Source of the DNA: Gemmatimonadota bacterium
GTDB taxonomy: Bacteria > Gemmatimonadota > Gemmatimonadetes > Longimicrobiales > Gaopeijiaceae
Reading direction: 5' to 3'
Length of the DNA: 56,642 nucleotides
Assembly (NCBI GenBank): GCA_007126575.1
Contig: SLBA01000176.1
Span: forward strand, 1-56,642
The stretch's first letter is position 1, and every line of letters begins with the position of its first letter. Of the stretch, positions 9,318-19,402 are shown one piece after another. Position numbers and translations under genes: made by a program. The notes under the pieces were generated by a model. The model did not search any database. It was given only the letters and a program-made list of their open reading frames with translations, and was not told where the DNA came from.

Positions 9318-9381
9318 GGAAAGGATCGGTACCCCGGCTCCGACCGGGGCGGTCCCGCCCCTCGTGGGGCGAAGGGACGAT

Positions 9382-9410
9382 TTGACACCCTCGTGACTCT
9401 GGAATACCGT
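9382..9410 (+). promoter_or_regulatory. sigma-70-type promoter for the malic enzyme gene
   Basis: A perfect -35 TTGACA (9382-9387) stands 17 bases before TACCGT (9405-9410). The 10-base palindrome ATTCCGGAAT (9415-9424) lies where transcription would begin and could be an operator. The malic enzyme ATG is about 100 bases downstream. Confidence 0.5.
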
Positions 9411-9514
9411 TCCCATTCCGGAATTTCAGAACTGGAGCGCCGAGGATCGTCGCCCCCCGGTGCGGGCGACCCTGTCGCTCGCGCACCGGCTCCCCCAGAG
9501 TGAGCAGAGGACGC

Positions 9515-11782
9515 ATGAATCGTCGCCGCCAGGCGGCCCTGGACTACCATTCCGAAGGTCGTCCGGGGAAGATCGAAGTGATTCCCACAAAGCCCGTCGC
9601 GACGCAGAGTGAACTCTCGCTTGCCTACTCCCCGGGCGTGGCGGAACCCTGTCTCGAGATCGAGAAGAATCCGGACGAAGCGTTCCGGTACACCGCTCGT
9701 GCGAACCTCGTCGCGGTGGTCTCGAACGGAACGGCCGTCCTGGGGCTGGGGAACATCGGGGCCCTCGCCTCGAAGCCGGTGATGGAGGGCAAGGGCGTCC
9801 TCTTCAAGCGGTTCGCCGGGATCGACGTCTTCGACATCGAGGTCGACACCGAGGATCCGGAGGAGCTGATCCGCTTCTGCGAACTTCTCGAACCGACGGT
9901 CGGTGGGATCAACCTCGAGGACATCCGCGCGCCGGACTGTTTCATCGTCGAGGAGCGCCTGAAGGCGTCGCTCGACATTCCGGTCTTCCACGATGACCAG
10001 CATGGCACCGCGATCATCGCGGGAGCGGGCCTCATCAACGCACTCGAGCTGGTCGGCAAGTCGGTCGATGAGATCCGGGTGGTCTTCACGGGGGCCGGTG
10101 CGTCCGCCCTTTCGACGGCCGAGCACTTCACCCGGCTCGGGGTGCCGCGCGAGAACATCTTCCAGGTGGATTCCACCGGGGTCATCCACAGCGGGCGGAC
10201 CGAGGGCATGAACGAGTACAAGGCCCGGTTCGCGCACGATACCGACTATCGGACCCTCTCGGATGTGCTCTCCGGAGCCGACGTCTTCGTGGGTCTGTCG
10301 GTGAAGGGGGCGGTCACGGCGGAGCAGATCGCGAGCATGGCGGACCGCCCGATCGTCTTCGCACTCGCGAACCCCGATCCCGAGATCCTCCCCGAAGAGA
10401 TCCTGGAGGTGCGCTCGGACGCCATCATCGCGACCGGGCGGTCGGATTATCCGAACCAGGTCAACAACGTCCTCGGGTTCCCCTTTCTCTTCCGGGGCGC
10501 CCTCGATGTGCGAGCCCGCGAGATCAACCACGAGATGATGCTCGCCGCGACGCGGGCCCTGGCCGGCCTGGCGCGGGCCGAGGTGCCCGAGGCGGTCGCC
10601 AGTGCCTATTCGGGCGAGGAATTCCAGTTCGGACCGGAATACATCATTCCGAAACCCTTCGATCCGAGGGTTCTCTTCTACGTGGCCCCGGCGGTGGCCC
10701 GGGCGGCGATGAGTTCGGGCGTGGCTCGGACCACGGTCGAGCTCGATGCCTATCGGGACCGGCTGATGGCATCCCTCGGACCGGGCCGGGAAGTCATGCG
10801 CTTCCTGACCAGCCGGGCGCGGCGCAACCCGCCGCGCGTGGTGCTCACCGACGGGCAGAGTGAAAAGGTGATCCGGGCTGCGGCCCAGATCGTCGAAGAG
10901 GGAGTGGCGCGTCCGGTTCTCCTGGGAAAGCCGCACAAGATCAACCCCAGGGCCGAGGCGCTCGGTGTGGACCTGACGGGGGTCGAGATCGTGCATCCGA
11001 CCCTCGAGGACGAGAAGCGATACTCCTACGCCGACGAGCTCTTCGAACTCCGACGCCGCAAGGGCCTCACCCTGGCCGAGGCTCGATCGAATCTGTACAA
11101 GACGATCTACTACGGCTCGATGATGGTGCGCAGGGGAGATGCCGCCGCACTGGTGGCCGGGGTGGAGTCGAACTATCCGGAGGTGCTCCGCCCGGCACTC
11201 GAGGTCGTGGGCACGGCCGACGGCGTGTCCAGGGTCGCCGGCCTCTACATGGTCGCGCTTCGCGATCGCGATCCCCTCTTCTTCGCCGACACGACGGTGA
11301 ACATCGACCCCACCGCCGAGACCCTCGCCGAGGTGGCGATCCTCTCCGCGCGGTTCGTCCGCGACCTGGGGATCTCTCCGCGAATCGCGATGCTCTCCTT
11401 CTCGAACTTCGGCTCGGCCCGCCACGCGGCGTCGCTCAAGGTGCGGGCGGCGGTCGAGCGGGTGAAACAGCGGTCGCCCGAACTCGAGGTCGATGGCGAG
11501 ATGCAGGCCGACACCGCCGTGAACCAGTCGATCCTCCAGGGGACCTACCCGTTCAGCGACCTCAAGAAGGCCGCCAACGTCCTGGTATTTCCGAACCTCG
11601 CGGCAGCGAATGTCTCGTACAAGCTGCTCACCCAGCTGGGGGGAGCCGAGGGAATCGGTCCGGTCCTTCTCGGGATGGCGGAGCCGGTGCACGTGCTCCA
11701 GCGAGGCAGTACGGTTCAGGACGTCGTGAACCTCGTGACGGTCGCCTCGGTAGACGCACAGCGCCGCTCGCCCCAAACTTAA
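9515..11782 (+). CDS. maeB: NADP-type malic enzyme with C-terminal phosphotransacetylase-like domain
   Basis: 755 residues. The N-terminal half is malic enzyme: [37 protein letters not shown], the metal-binding FHDDQHGTA and the nucleotide-binding [13 protein letters not shown]. The C-terminal 330 residues resemble phosphate acetyltransferase and act as a regulatory and oligomerisation domain in MaeB proteins. The enzyme turns malate to pyruvate with reduction of NADP. I chose ATG 9515 over GTG 9500 because GAGGA lies 3 bases before 9515. PEP carboxykinase follows on the same strand, so the pair covers both exits from the C4-acid pool. Confidence 0.95.
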   Translation: MNRRRQAALDYHSEGRPGKIEVIPTKPVATQSELSLAYSPGVAEPCLEIEKNPDEAFRYTARANLVAVVSNGTAVLGLGNIGALASKPVMEGKGVLFKRFAGIDVFDIEVDTEDPEELIRFCELLEPTVGGINLEDIRAPDCFIVEERLKASLDIPVFHDDQHGTAIIAGAGLINALELVGKSVDEIRVVFTGAGASALSTAEHFTRLGVPRENIFQVDSTGVIHSGRTEGMNEYKARFAHDTDYRTLSDVLSGADVFVGLSVKGAVTAEQIASMADRPIVFALANPDPEILPEEILEVRSDAIIATGRSDYPNQVNNVLGFPFLFRGALDVRAREINHEMMLAATRALAGLARAEVPEAVASAYSGEEFQFGPEYIIPKPFDPRVLFYVAPAVARAAMSSGVARTTVELDAYRDRLMASLGPGREVMRFLTSRARRNPPRVVLTDGQSEKVIRAAAQIVEEGVARPVLLGKPHKINPRAEALGVDLTGVEIVHPTLEDEKRYSYADELFELRRRKGLTLAEARSNLYKTIYYGSMMVRRGDAAALVAGVESNYPEVLRPALEVVGTADGVSRVAGLYMVALRDRDPLFFADTTVNIDPTAETLAEVAILSARFVRDLGISPRIAMLSFSNFGSARHAASLKVRAAVERVKQRSPELEVDGEMQADTAVNQSILQGTYPFSDLKKAANVLVFPNLAAANVSYKLLTQLGGAEGIGPVLLGMAEPVHVLQRGSTVQDVVNLVTVASVDAQRRSPQT

Positions 11783-11788
11783 GGGTCT

Positions 11789-11847
11789 GTCCCCGGACCT
11801 CGGACGATCTCGAGACCGGGGACCCGGAACCCGTCGAGTGGGGTTCC
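11789..11847 (+). terminator. two tandem hairpins between maeB and pckA
   Basis: GTCCCCGG (11789-11796) pairs with CCGGGGAC (11816-11823), extended inside by CTCG/CGAG. A second stem follows at once: GGAACCC (11826-11832) with GGGTTCC (11841-11847). Neither has a U-tract. They may end or weaken maeB transcription, or form the folded leader of pckA, which starts 42 bases later. Confidence 0.5.
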
Positions 11848-11888
11848 TGCATCACTTCCTACAACGTCCCCAGAAAGGACCTGGCGCA

Positions 11889-13514
11889 ATGTCGACACAG
11901 GTAAAGGATATTCCGGCCACCACGATGATCGGGGTGGAGAACCGTCACGGACTCGACCAGCACGGGCTCACGCCCTCCGGTCCGGTCCACTGGAATCTGT
12001 CACCGGCACAGCTCTACGAGCAGGCTCTCGCCCGCGGCGAGGGGCGCCTGGCGCACATGGGGGGGTTCACCGCCGTGACCGCCCCGCACACCGGACGCTC
12101 GCCGAACGACAAGTACACGGTCCGGGAGCCCACCACCGCCGACACGGTCGACTGGGGCCCCGTGAACGTGCCGATGGACCCGGCGCACTTCGAGCAGCTG
12201 CGCAGCGAGGTGATCGAACACCTGAACCCGAAGGAGCTCTACGTTCGTGACGCACGGGCCGGAGAAGACCCGGCGGCGGGATTGAACGTGCGCGTGGTGA
12301 CCCCGAGCGCGTGGCACAGCCTCTTCGCCTACAACATGTTCCTGCGGCCCGACGACGCGACACTGGCCGAGCAGAGCCCGGAGTTCACGGTCCTGCATGC
12401 CCCGGAGTTCAAGGCGGACCCCGAACGTCACGGGACCCGTTCATCCACCTTCGTGGTGGTGAATTTCGCCGAGCGTCAGGTGCTGGTCGGAGGCACGCGA
12501 TACGCGGGTGAGATCAAGAAGTCGATCTTCTCGGTCCTCAACTACATGCTTCCCGCGCAGGACATCCTCCCGATGCACTGCTCCGCGAATGTCGGCGACG
12601 AGGGCGATGTGGCCCTCTTCTTCGGGCTCTCGGGGACCGGAAAGACCACGCTGTCGGCGGATCCGGACCGGGGCCTGATCGGCGATGACGAGCACGGATG
12701 GGGGCCCGATGGAATCTTCAACTTCGAGGGTGGATGCTACGCCAAGGCGATCCGCCTTTCTCCCGAGGGCGAGCCCGAGATCTACCAGGCGACCCAGATG
12801 TTCGGAACGATCCTCGAAAACGTGATCCTTCACCCGTCGAACCGGACCATCGATTTCGACGATGCCGAGATCACCGAGAACACCCGCGCGTCCTACCCGA
12901 TCCACTACATCCCGAATGCGGTGCTCCCGGGCCGCGGCACGCATCCGCGTACGGTGATCTTCCTGACCTGTGATGCCTTCGGGGTCCTGCCTCCCCTCTC
13001 GAAGCTGACGCCCGAGCAGGCCATGTACCACTTCCTGTCGGGGTACACGGCGAAGGTGGCCGGGACCGAGCGGGGGATCACCGAGCCCAAGGCCGCATTC
13101 TCGGCCTGCTTCGGAGCCCCCTTCCTTCCGCGTCACCCCGGTGAGTACGCCCGCATGCTGGGAGATCGCCTTCGGGAACACGAAGCCGACGTCTGGCTCG
13201 TCAACACCGGGTGGTCGGGCGGGGGCCACGGCGTGGGCTCGCGAATCAAGCTGGCGCACACGCGAACCATGGTTCGTGCCGCGCTCTCGGGTCGTCTGGA
13301 CTCGGTCGCCACGCACGAGGACCCGTTCTTCGGGCTTCACATCCCCGAAGCCGTCCCGGGCGTGCCCGATGCGATCCTGACGCCCCGAAACACCTGGTCC
13401 AGTGATCTTGCGTACGATCAGGCCGCCACGAGACTCGCCGGGATGTTCCGCGAGAACTTCGAGAAGTATGCGAGCGAACTCCCCGAAGCGGTGCGCGCCG
13501 CGGGCCCGAAGTAG
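11889..13514 (+). CDS. pckA: phosphoenolpyruvate carboxykinase (ATP)
   Basis: A 541-residue enzyme making PEP from oxaloacetate and ATP, the first step of gluconeogenesis. The sequence shows TGRSPNDKY near the N-terminus, GTRYAGEIKKSIFS, the P-loop GLSGTGKTTLSAD (near residue 245), the metal-binding LIGDDEHGW and NFEGGCYAK. Length and motifs match the ATP-dependent bacterial family. The ATG at 11889 is preferred to an upstream one at 11838 because agaaaggac lies just before it and the protein then starts at the family's usual position. It is downstream of maeB behind two hairpins. Confidence 0.96.
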   Translation: MSTQVKDIPATTMIGVENRHGLDQHGLTPSGPVHWNLSPAQLYEQALARGEGRLAHMGGFTAVTAPHTGRSPNDKYTVREPTTADTVDWGPVNVPMDPAHFEQLRSEVIEHLNPKELYVRDARAGEDPAAGLNVRVVTPSAWHSLFAYNMFLRPDDATLAEQSPEFTVLHAPEFKADPERHGTRSSTFVVVNFAERQVLVGGTRYAGEIKKSIFSVLNYMLPAQDILPMHCSANVGDEGDVALFFGLSGTGKTTLSADPDRGLIGDDEHGWGPDGIFNFEGGCYAKAIRLSPEGEPEIYQATQMFGTILENVILHPSNRTIDFDDAEITENTRASYPIHYIPNAVLPGRGTHPRTVIFLTCDAFGVLPPLSKLTPEQAMYHFLSGYTAKVAGTERGITEPKAAFSACFGAPFLPRHPGEYARMLGDRLREHEADVWLVNTGWSGGGHGVGSRIKLAHTRTMVRAALSGRLDSVATHEDPFFGLHIPEAVPGVPDAILTPRNTWSSDLAYDQAATRLAGMFRENFEKYASELPEAVRAAGPK

Positions 13515-13533
13515 ACCCGCAGTTCGTCTCGAC

Positions 13534-16182
13534 TCATTCCGGTACGGGGAGGTCGTACCGGAGGCTGCGGACTCCGTCGGAGAGCTCCACCGTCAGGGAC
13601 TCCCCGGCGGCCGACAGCTGCGCGCTGCCGCCCCGGGCAATCGTGAGGATCGCCCCGTCGCGATCCCTCACCACGGCGAGCGGTCGAGCGGCTGCATCCC
13701 ATTCGAGTCGAATCCGGCCGTCGGGAAGAGTCCTCGCCTCGGGGGCGGGCGGATCGATTCTCCGCGCTGCCGGGGTGCGCGGATCGAGCGAGGATTCCAT
13801 CGACCAGACCTCGGAGCCACGCCGCAGTTCGATACGGTGGAGCCGATCCCGGTCGGTGGGGCTCAGGGGGACGCGAAAGGCGAAGTGACGCTCCGATGGG
13901 TCGGGAGCGTGGTCGACCGGCACGCCCTCGAAGCTCAGATCGAAGAGAGGCTCCGAGTCGACGGAGAGCCCCACCACCCGAAGGGAACCCGCCCGATCGG
14001 GCAGGGACGGAGGCCCATGGGAAGCGAATGCCGGCTCCAGGTGGAGCCGCTGGTCACTTGCCCGTCCCCAGACCATGATTCCGTCCTGCGGGGCCGCCGC
14101 CATCATGATGGCCGGGGGGCGAAGCTGCTCGATCCACTCGAGGAGCGCGCCGAAGGTGTAGTCGCTCGACCACTCCGGCCGGCAGTAGCTCATGATGTCC
14201 CGGTGGCTGACCGTCGAGCGAAGTTCTCTCGCTTCGATGTCCCACCCGGGCGAGCCGATCCGCGCCTCGGAGTGAGGGTAGTTCTGGTCCACCCCGGCGG
14301 GTCCCCCGCACGGCGCATGGCGTCTCCCCATGTTGTGGCCGAGTTCGTGGGCCGCAATGTATGCCCAGGTGTTCGGCCGGTCCCAGCCCACCGAGACCTT
14401 CTCCGGTCGTTCGGGGGCCGGTGGGATGAAGCCGATCCCGGCGATCCCGGTCGTGTACTCCACATGCACGACGCCGTAGTAGAACGCGTCCCTGTCTTCC
14501 TCGTCGATCCGGAGGGCCAGGAGTTCGTGCACCAGGTCGGACCAGCGATCGAAGTTGTTGATCAGCTCGACCTGGGTCTCGTACGGGGTGCGGATCCGCC
14601 AGGTGAGCTCCTCGAGGGGGAAGAGCCGACGGGTCAGGGACAGAAGGTCGTCGACATTGCTCTCGCTGACCTGACCGAGACGCCCGTTCGGCACCTGCAG
14701 GATCGGAATCACCACGACCTCGACTGGATCCACCTGACGCACCTGCACGGGTGCGATCCCACCGGATTCCGGGTACACGTAGCCGGTCTGCCCTGAACCG
14801 TCGAGCTCGCCGTCGGGGTCCAGGGTGGCCCGCACTCCCAGACCCGGCTGAATCATCGAACCAGGAAGCTCCACGTTCCAGCTCCGGTCGAGCCGGTCCG
14901 GGTCCAGGATGGGAAGAATCCGGCTCGACTCGGCAGAGAGCCGGTACCGTTCGATCAGGGCGCCGTCGGAAAACAGCTCCACCTCGATGTCCGGCTCGAG
15001 CTCGAGGGAGTCGGGGGAGCTCACGAAGACGCGCAGCAGCCCGTCTCTTCCCGCCACGAGGTCGATGCTGCCCGAAAGGGTCTGCGAACCCTGGTTCACG
15101 TGCACGGCGTCGATCCGGAGCTGAGGTCCCGGAGCCGACGTCCCCGCGTTGGCAGTGAAGGTCGTGGTGATCGAGCCGGCCGTGGCCGTGAGCGTCTGCT
15201 CGCCGACGTCCGGGCCCATCGTCCACTCCGAGACCGCGGCGATCCCGGTCGAGTCCGTGACCACGGACTCCGGAGAGACGGTGCCCCCGCCCGAGGTGAC
15301 CTCGAAGGTGACCTCGACGCCCTCGAGCGGGTTCTCGAGCCGGTCCTGGGCGCGGACCCGGGGCGGAAACACGACTCCTTCGGAGATCTGCGCGGTCTGG
15401 ACCGGGGGGGTCTGCGGGGCCAGCGCATCGAGGGGGCCGACCACCGCCAGGGCGTCGTGGATCCGCGAGGGCAGGATGTCGGACCGGATTGCGATCCGGT
15501 TCAGCCCCGGGCGATCACCCAGGGTCCAGAGAACCGAGACCCAGCCGTCGGCGCCGGTACGTTGGACCGAGGCGGAGGGCTGTCCCGGAGCTCCTCCCTC
15601 GCCGGCAACTCCTCCCCCCGCGAGGGGCAGGAAGAGGATCGGCGCATTCCGGATCGGGTTGCCGTACCGGTCCGTGAAGCGGGCGGACACCGGGGTGGAG
15701 AGCGTGGTCCCGACCTCGGCTTCACCCAGGAAGGTGGATTCGTTGCCCGGGATCAGGCGCTCGAGGCGCCCCGGAGTCCCTTCGATCTCGACATCGTGGG
15801 AGCCCAGGCCCCGGGGCGAGAAGCGAAGGCGGTTCGTCCCGGCGATCGTGTCCAGCGTGAAGGCCGGCGCGACGACGCGCCCCTGGGGATCGGACACCGC
15901 CAGCGAGTCCTCCAGGGTACCGTCGCCCCCGACGACCTCGACCGGGACCCTCACCCCCGGAACCCGGTTGCCGTAGCGGTCCTCGAGAATGAACACCGGC
16001 CCGAGGTTGATGGTCGTGCCCACTTCGGCTCCGGGTGTCCCCTCCAGGAGTGGGACCAACCCTTCGGCCGGCGGAAAGAGCAGGGGACCCTCATCCGTGC
16101 ACCCGAGCAGGGCGAGGCAGAAGAGGGCGAGGATGGCTCGTCGAAGCATCGGGCCGGGCGAGTGGGAGGAGCGGGAGCGCAT
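13534..16182 (-). CDS. metzincin-type metalloprotease lipoprotein with Ig-like repeats
   Basis: About 882 residues from ATG 16182; a second start at 16149 gives MLRRAILALFCLALLGC. The lipobox LLGC puts the protein on a membrane or the cell surface. Three invasin/Big-type Ig-like domains follow, each with a DRYGNPI-like signature, over about residues 35-330. After a beta-rich linker comes the catalytic domain: HELGHNMGRRH at about residue 612 (HExxHxxGxxH zinc motif) and the Met-turn DIMSYC about 50 residues later. It resembles M66/StcE-like or other metzincin peptidases, but the subfamily is uncertain. A longer reading from 16389 would run over the divergent EVE gene and is rejected. It converges on pckA. 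Confidence 0.82.
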   Translation of the reverse strand: MRSRSSHSPGPMLRRAILALFCLALLGCTDEGPLLFPPAEGLVPLLEGTPGAEVGTTINLGPVFILEDRYGNRVPGVRVPVEVVGGDGTLEDSLAVSDPQGRVVAPAFTLDTIAGTNRLRFSPRGLGSHDVEIEGTPGRLERLIPGNESTFLGEAEVGTTLSTPVSARFTDRYGNPIRNAPILFLPLAGGGVAGEGGAPGQPSASVQRTGADGWVSVLWTLGDRPGLNRIAIRSDILPSRIHDALAVVGPLDALAPQTPPVQTAQISEGVVFPPRVRAQDRLENPLEGVEVTFEVTSGGGTVSPESVVTDSTGIAAVSEWTMGPDVGEQTLTATAGSITTTFTANAGTSAPGPQLRIDAVHVNQGSQTLSGSIDLVAGRDGLLRVFVSSPDSLELEPDIEVELFSDGALIERYRLSAESSRILPILDPDRLDRSWNVELPGSMIQPGLGVRATLDPDGELDGSGQTGYVYPESGGIAPVQVRQVDPVEVVVIPILQVPNGRLGQVSESNVDDLLSLTRRLFPLEELTWRIRTPYETQVELINNFDRWSDLVHELLALRIDEEDRDAFYYGVVHVEYTTGIAGIGFIPPAPERPEKVSVGWDRPNTWAYIAAHELGHNMGRRHAPCGGPAGVDQNYPHSEARIGSPGWDIEARELRSTVSHRDIMSYCRPEWSSDYTFGALLEWIEQLRPPAIMMAAAPQDGIMVWGRASDQRLHLEPAFASHGPPSLPDRAGSLRVVGLSVDSEPLFDLSFEGVPVDHAPDPSERHFAFRVPLSPTDRDRLHRIELRRGSEVWSMESSLDPRTPAARRIDPPAPEARTLPDGRIRLEWDAAARPLAVVRDRDGAILTIARGGSAQLSAAGESLTVELSDGVRSLRYDLPVPE

Positions 16183-16306
16183 GAGACCGCACGGTTTCAG
16201 AGTAGTCGGGCAGGCAGAGGGTGTCCAGAACGGTCCGTCCGGAACGAGGCCCCACCCCTCGGGGTTTGCGGACGGGACCGAGTTTCGATCACCCCGATCC
16301 GAAGAG

Positions 16307-16780
16307 ATGGCGATGGCGCGGAAGCATTGGCTCATGAAGAGTGAAGAGGACGAGTATTCGATCGACCACCTCCAGTCCGACGGGACCACCCGCTGGGTGG
16401 GCGTGCGGAATTACGAGGCACGAAATCTGATGCGCGACGAGATGTCCCCCGGTGACCGGATCCTCTACTACCATTCGAACGCCAAGCCCTCCGGGGTGGC
16501 GGGAATCGCCGAGGTCGCTTCGGAGTCGTACCCCGATCCCACCCAGTTCGACCCGGACAGCCGCTACCATGACCCGAAGGCGTCGAAAGAGGAGCCGCGC
16601 TGGTTCCTGGTCGATGTCCGCTTCGTCGAGCGATTCCCACGGGTGGTGCCCCTGAGCGAGATCAAGGCCGACGAGGGCCTCTCCGAAATGGTTCTCGTGA
16701 AACGGATGCGACTCTCGGTTCAGCCCGTTCGCAAAGCCGAGTTCGAAAAGGTGCGGGAGATGGCCGAGCAGGGGGACTGA
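16307..16780 (+). CDS. EVE-domain protein
   Basis: A 157-residue protein made of one EVE domain. It has KHWLMKSEEDEYSIDHL at the start, then WVGVRNYEARNLMRD, GDRILYYHSN and GVAGIAEV, and ends after KRMRLSVQPV. EVE domains are PUA-like folds that bind modified bases in DNA or RNA. Free-standing ones are conserved, but their bacterial function is mostly unknown. Two ATGs lie at 16307 and 16313, with gaagag just before the first. The gene is divergent from the metalloprotease and converges on the UvrC-like nuclease with a 15-base gap. Confidence 0.85.
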   Translation: MAMARKHWLMKSEEDEYSIDHLQSDGTTRWVGVRNYEARNLMRDEMSPGDRILYYHSNAKPSGVAGIAEVASESYPDPTQFDPDSRYHDPKASKEEPRWFLVDVRFVERFPRVVPLSEIKADEGLSEMVLVKRMRLSVQPVRKAEFEKVREMAEQGD

Positions 16781-16795
16781 CCGCTTCGCCCGGGG

Positions 16796-17956
16796 TCAAC
16801 CCAGGTACGCCGCAGGGGGACATCCGCGCGCCAACTCCTCGGGCCGGCGACGAAACCAGCGGGCCACCAGGAACAGTTCCTCGCGGGCTTCCTCGTCGAG
16901 GGGAAGGGGGACCTCGTTCTCGGCTCGGTCCAGCGCGCCGGCGATCTGCGACCTCCGGAGCTCGTCCAACGAAGGTGGCGGGTTTCCGGGAAGCGAGGGG
17001 GCTTCGTCGAAGGTCAGCCGTACCCGCCCACCGATGATCAGATAGACTCGATGAGCGCGGGCCACCGGCGCGTCGTCGGAGTCCTGTCGGGGTAGATCGG
17101 GGCCCGTCGGAACCCGGTAGAGAAACCGGAGCGAGTCCAGGTATCGGCGGTGATCGACGAGGGTCTCCCTGAGCCGCTCGATCCCTTCCATCCGGTCGCG
17201 CCAGAGCGCGGCCACCTCGAAGGCCCGGTCCGAGGATGCGCGTTCGATCCTGCGCCGTGCCCGCTGGACCGGCTCGTCGGTCTCTCCGCGGAGGAAGGCC
17301 TCTGCCTCCTCTACTCCCTGCAGGTACGCCTTCCGGGAGACCAGTGCCGCGCAGGGCGCCGGACAGCTCCCCAGCTCGGCCCGTGCGCACCGCGGCGTAC
17401 GGGGCGGAGCCAGAAGGTCGAGCTGGTCGGAGTAGTGCATCGGTGTACGGGCCGGGCAGTCGCGGACTCCCAGGAGGTGGGCGAGGTCCCGCACGGTGCG
17501 AGGCAGAGCGCGGGTCGCCGGAAAGGGACCGAAGTATCGGGCCCCGTCGGCGATCGGCCGCCGGGTTGCCAGGAGTCGTGGGGCGATCTCGCGGGTGAGC
17601 TTGATCCAGGCGAAGCGCCGGTCCCGGCGGTGGTGGACGTTGAATCGGGGGCGAAAGGCCCGAATCAGGCGAAACTCCCTGAGGAGCGCCTCGAACTCCG
17701 TGGGCACGTACTCCCATTCCAGCTGCCGGGCCACCCGGAGGATCTCGAGCGGTTTTCCCTTTCGCGCCCGGAAGTACGAGAGGAGCCGGGAGCGGACCCG
17801 GACCGATTTGCCAATGTAGAGGAGTTCTCCGCGAGGCCCGATGAAGCGGTAGATCCCCGGACGGTTCTCGGCCCCTGCGCGAACCTGTTCCCGGAGCTCG
17901 GGAGCGGGGTCGGGCCGTGGCGGCGCTGGTGCGGTGGGCTCGGCGAAGTCGGGCAT
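16796..17956 (-). CDS. GIY-YIG nuclease, Cho / UvrC N-terminal type
   Basis: 386 residues. The GIY-YIG domain is near residues 32-115: PGIYRF, LLYIGKSV, the following Arg and the catalytic Glu in PTEFEALLREF. NVHHRRDRRFAWIKLT and YFGPFP are typical of UvrC. A cysteine-containing segment (CARAELGSCPAPC) and a UVR-like helical part follow. The C-terminal RNase H-like nuclease and HhH domains of full UvrC are missing. Cho proteins have this layout and make the 3' incision in nucleotide excision repair. The N-terminal 20 residues are Pro-rich. The gene is divergent from the HD phosphohydrolase. Confidence 0.85.
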   Translation of the reverse strand: MPDFAEPTAPAPPRPDPAPELREQVRAGAENRPGIYRFIGPRGELLYIGKSVRVRSRLLSYFRARKGKPLEILRVARQLEWEYVPTEFEALLREFRLIRAFRPRFNVHHRRDRRFAWIKLTREIAPRLLATRRPIADGARYFGPFPATRALPRTVRDLAHLLGVRDCPARTPMHYSDQLDLLAPPRTPRCARAELGSCPAPCAALVSRKAYLQGVEEAEAFLRGETDEPVQRARRRIERASSDRAFEVAALWRDRMEGIERLRETLVDHRRYLDSLRFLYRVPTGPDLPRQDSDDAPVARAHRVYLIIGGRVRLTFDEAPSLPGNPPPSLDELRRSQIAGALDRAENEVPLPLDEEAREELFLVARWFRRRPEELARGCPPAAYLG

Positions 17957-18112
17957 CGGAGGAAGGGGCGCATGTTCGCTTTTTGTTCGGTATGGATTCT
18001 ACCGCGCCTCCTCGCCGGCGGCAAGGCGACCGACCGGCTCGCGATCCGGCCTTCCCGGGCGAGGGCCGCTCCTCGCATTGCCCCGCCCCGCGCACCCGGA
18101 TAGACTCGGAGC

Positions 18113-19402
18113 ATGGATGAAGCCCAGCGAACCCGAATCGTGCGAGACCCCCTCTGGAATACGATCCGGGTCGACCCGATCGCGCTCAGGATCCTCGACA
18201 CCGAGGCCTTCCAGCGACTCCGCTACATCCGGCAGCTCGGATTCGCCCACCTGGTCTATCCCGGTGCCACCCATACCCGGTTCGACCACGCCCTGGGGGT
18301 CTATCATCTGACCGGCGTGGCCATCCGGCTCCTCGACGATCGGGGTGCGCTGCCTGCCGGGGCCCGGAAGGGAGTCGACCTTCTGCCCTACGCCGCCCTT
18401 CTGCACGACATCGGCCACTACGCCTTTTCACATGCCCTCGAAGAGCTCGAGGCCGACCGACTTCCCGGCGACCATGAGGCCGTGAGCGCCCGATTTTTCG
18501 AGTCACCCGAGCTCGCTGCGGCCCTGGAGCCGCTGGGCCCCGGGGCCCCGGAGAAGATCTTTGCCCTGATCAAGGGAGAGTCCGGGCATCCGCTGCGGGG
18601 GCTCGTGAGCGGGAGTCTGGATCTCGACAAGATGGAGTATCTTCGCCGGGATGCCCGGTTCTGCGGCGTCCCCTACGGCGAGGTGGACGTGGATCGGCTC
18701 CTGCAGGGCCTGGTGCTGCTCGAGGATCCGCAGAGTGGGGCGATGGAGGTCGGGATCCACGAGAAGGCGGTGAGTGCCCTCGAGTCGCTTCTGTTCGCCA
18801 AGTATCAGATGTTCCGAAACGTCTACTGGCACCACGCGGTGCGAGCGGCGACCGCCCTCTACAAGCGGATCGTGAGCGAGGCGGTGCAACTCGGGCTTCT
18901 GGACTCCGCCGAACTGGTGGGACCCACCGACGAGCAGCTCCTGTACGAGATCCGGCGGCGCGCAGAGGCCTTCGACCACCCCGTGGCCGACCGGATCGCC
19001 TCGCGCTGGATTCCGGCGCTTCGGAACCGACGCCTGCCCAAGCGGGCATGCGAGCTCACCTCGGAGACGCTCTCGGGGTTCGACCTTCCCTCCTGGGCCG
19101 GCCGGGACTCGGTGGAACGACGGACCGTCGAGGACGCCCTGGCCCGGGAGCTCGGACTCGAGTCGGGTGAGGTGTTCCTCGACTACCCGGGGAAATCCAG
19201 GATGCTGCGACTGGACCTCCTCGTTCGTCGCCGTCACGGAGCGGTCGAGCGGATCACCGACCGGGGCCTTCCGGGGCTGATCGACCTGCCCCGACTGGCC
19301 GAGGAGCTCTATGCCACGACGCGGGTCATGCGCGTCTTCACGCTCGAGCGTCGAGAGCTTGGACCGGAACAGGTTCTGGAACGGATCGAAGCGGCGCGTT
19401 GA
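18113..19402 (+). CDS. HD-domain phosphohydrolase, dNTPase-like
   Basis: 429 residues. It begins with IVRDPLWNTIRVDPIALRI, typical of the YwfO/SAMHD1-like branch. The metal-binding HD residues follow in ATHTRFDHALGVYH and LLHDIGHYAFSHALEE, with DLDKMEYLRRDA as the distal Asp motif. Members hydrolyse dNTPs or other nucleoside phosphates; the substrate here is not certain. The likely SD is cggag at 18107-18111. The sigma-factor gene follows after 264 bases, so it is probably a separate transcript. Confidence 0.9.
   Translation: MDEAQRTRIVRDPLWNTIRVDPIALRILDTEAFQRLRYIRQLGFAHLVYPGATHTRFDHALGVYHLTGVAIRLLDDRGALPAGARKGVDLLPYAALLHDIGHYAFSHALEELEADRLPGDHEAVSARFFESPELAAALEPLGPGAPEKIFALIKGESGHPLRGLVSGSLDLDKMEYLRRDARFCGVPYGEVDVDRLLQGLVLLEDPQSGAMEVGIHEKAVSALESLLFAKYQMFRNVYWHHAVRAATALYKRIVSEAVQLGLLDSAELVGPTDEQLLYEIRRRAEAFDHPVADRIASRWIPALRNRRLPKRACELTSETLSGFDLPSWAGRDSVERRTVEDALARELGLESGEVFLDYPGKSRMLRLDLLVRRRHGAVERITDRGLPGLIDLPRLAEELYATTRVMRVFTLERRELGPEQVLERIEAAR

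Noticed and set aside
8990-11776. 928-codon minus frame opposite malic enzyme
   Set aside because: Shadow of maeB. Its only real sequence similarity is on the plus strand.
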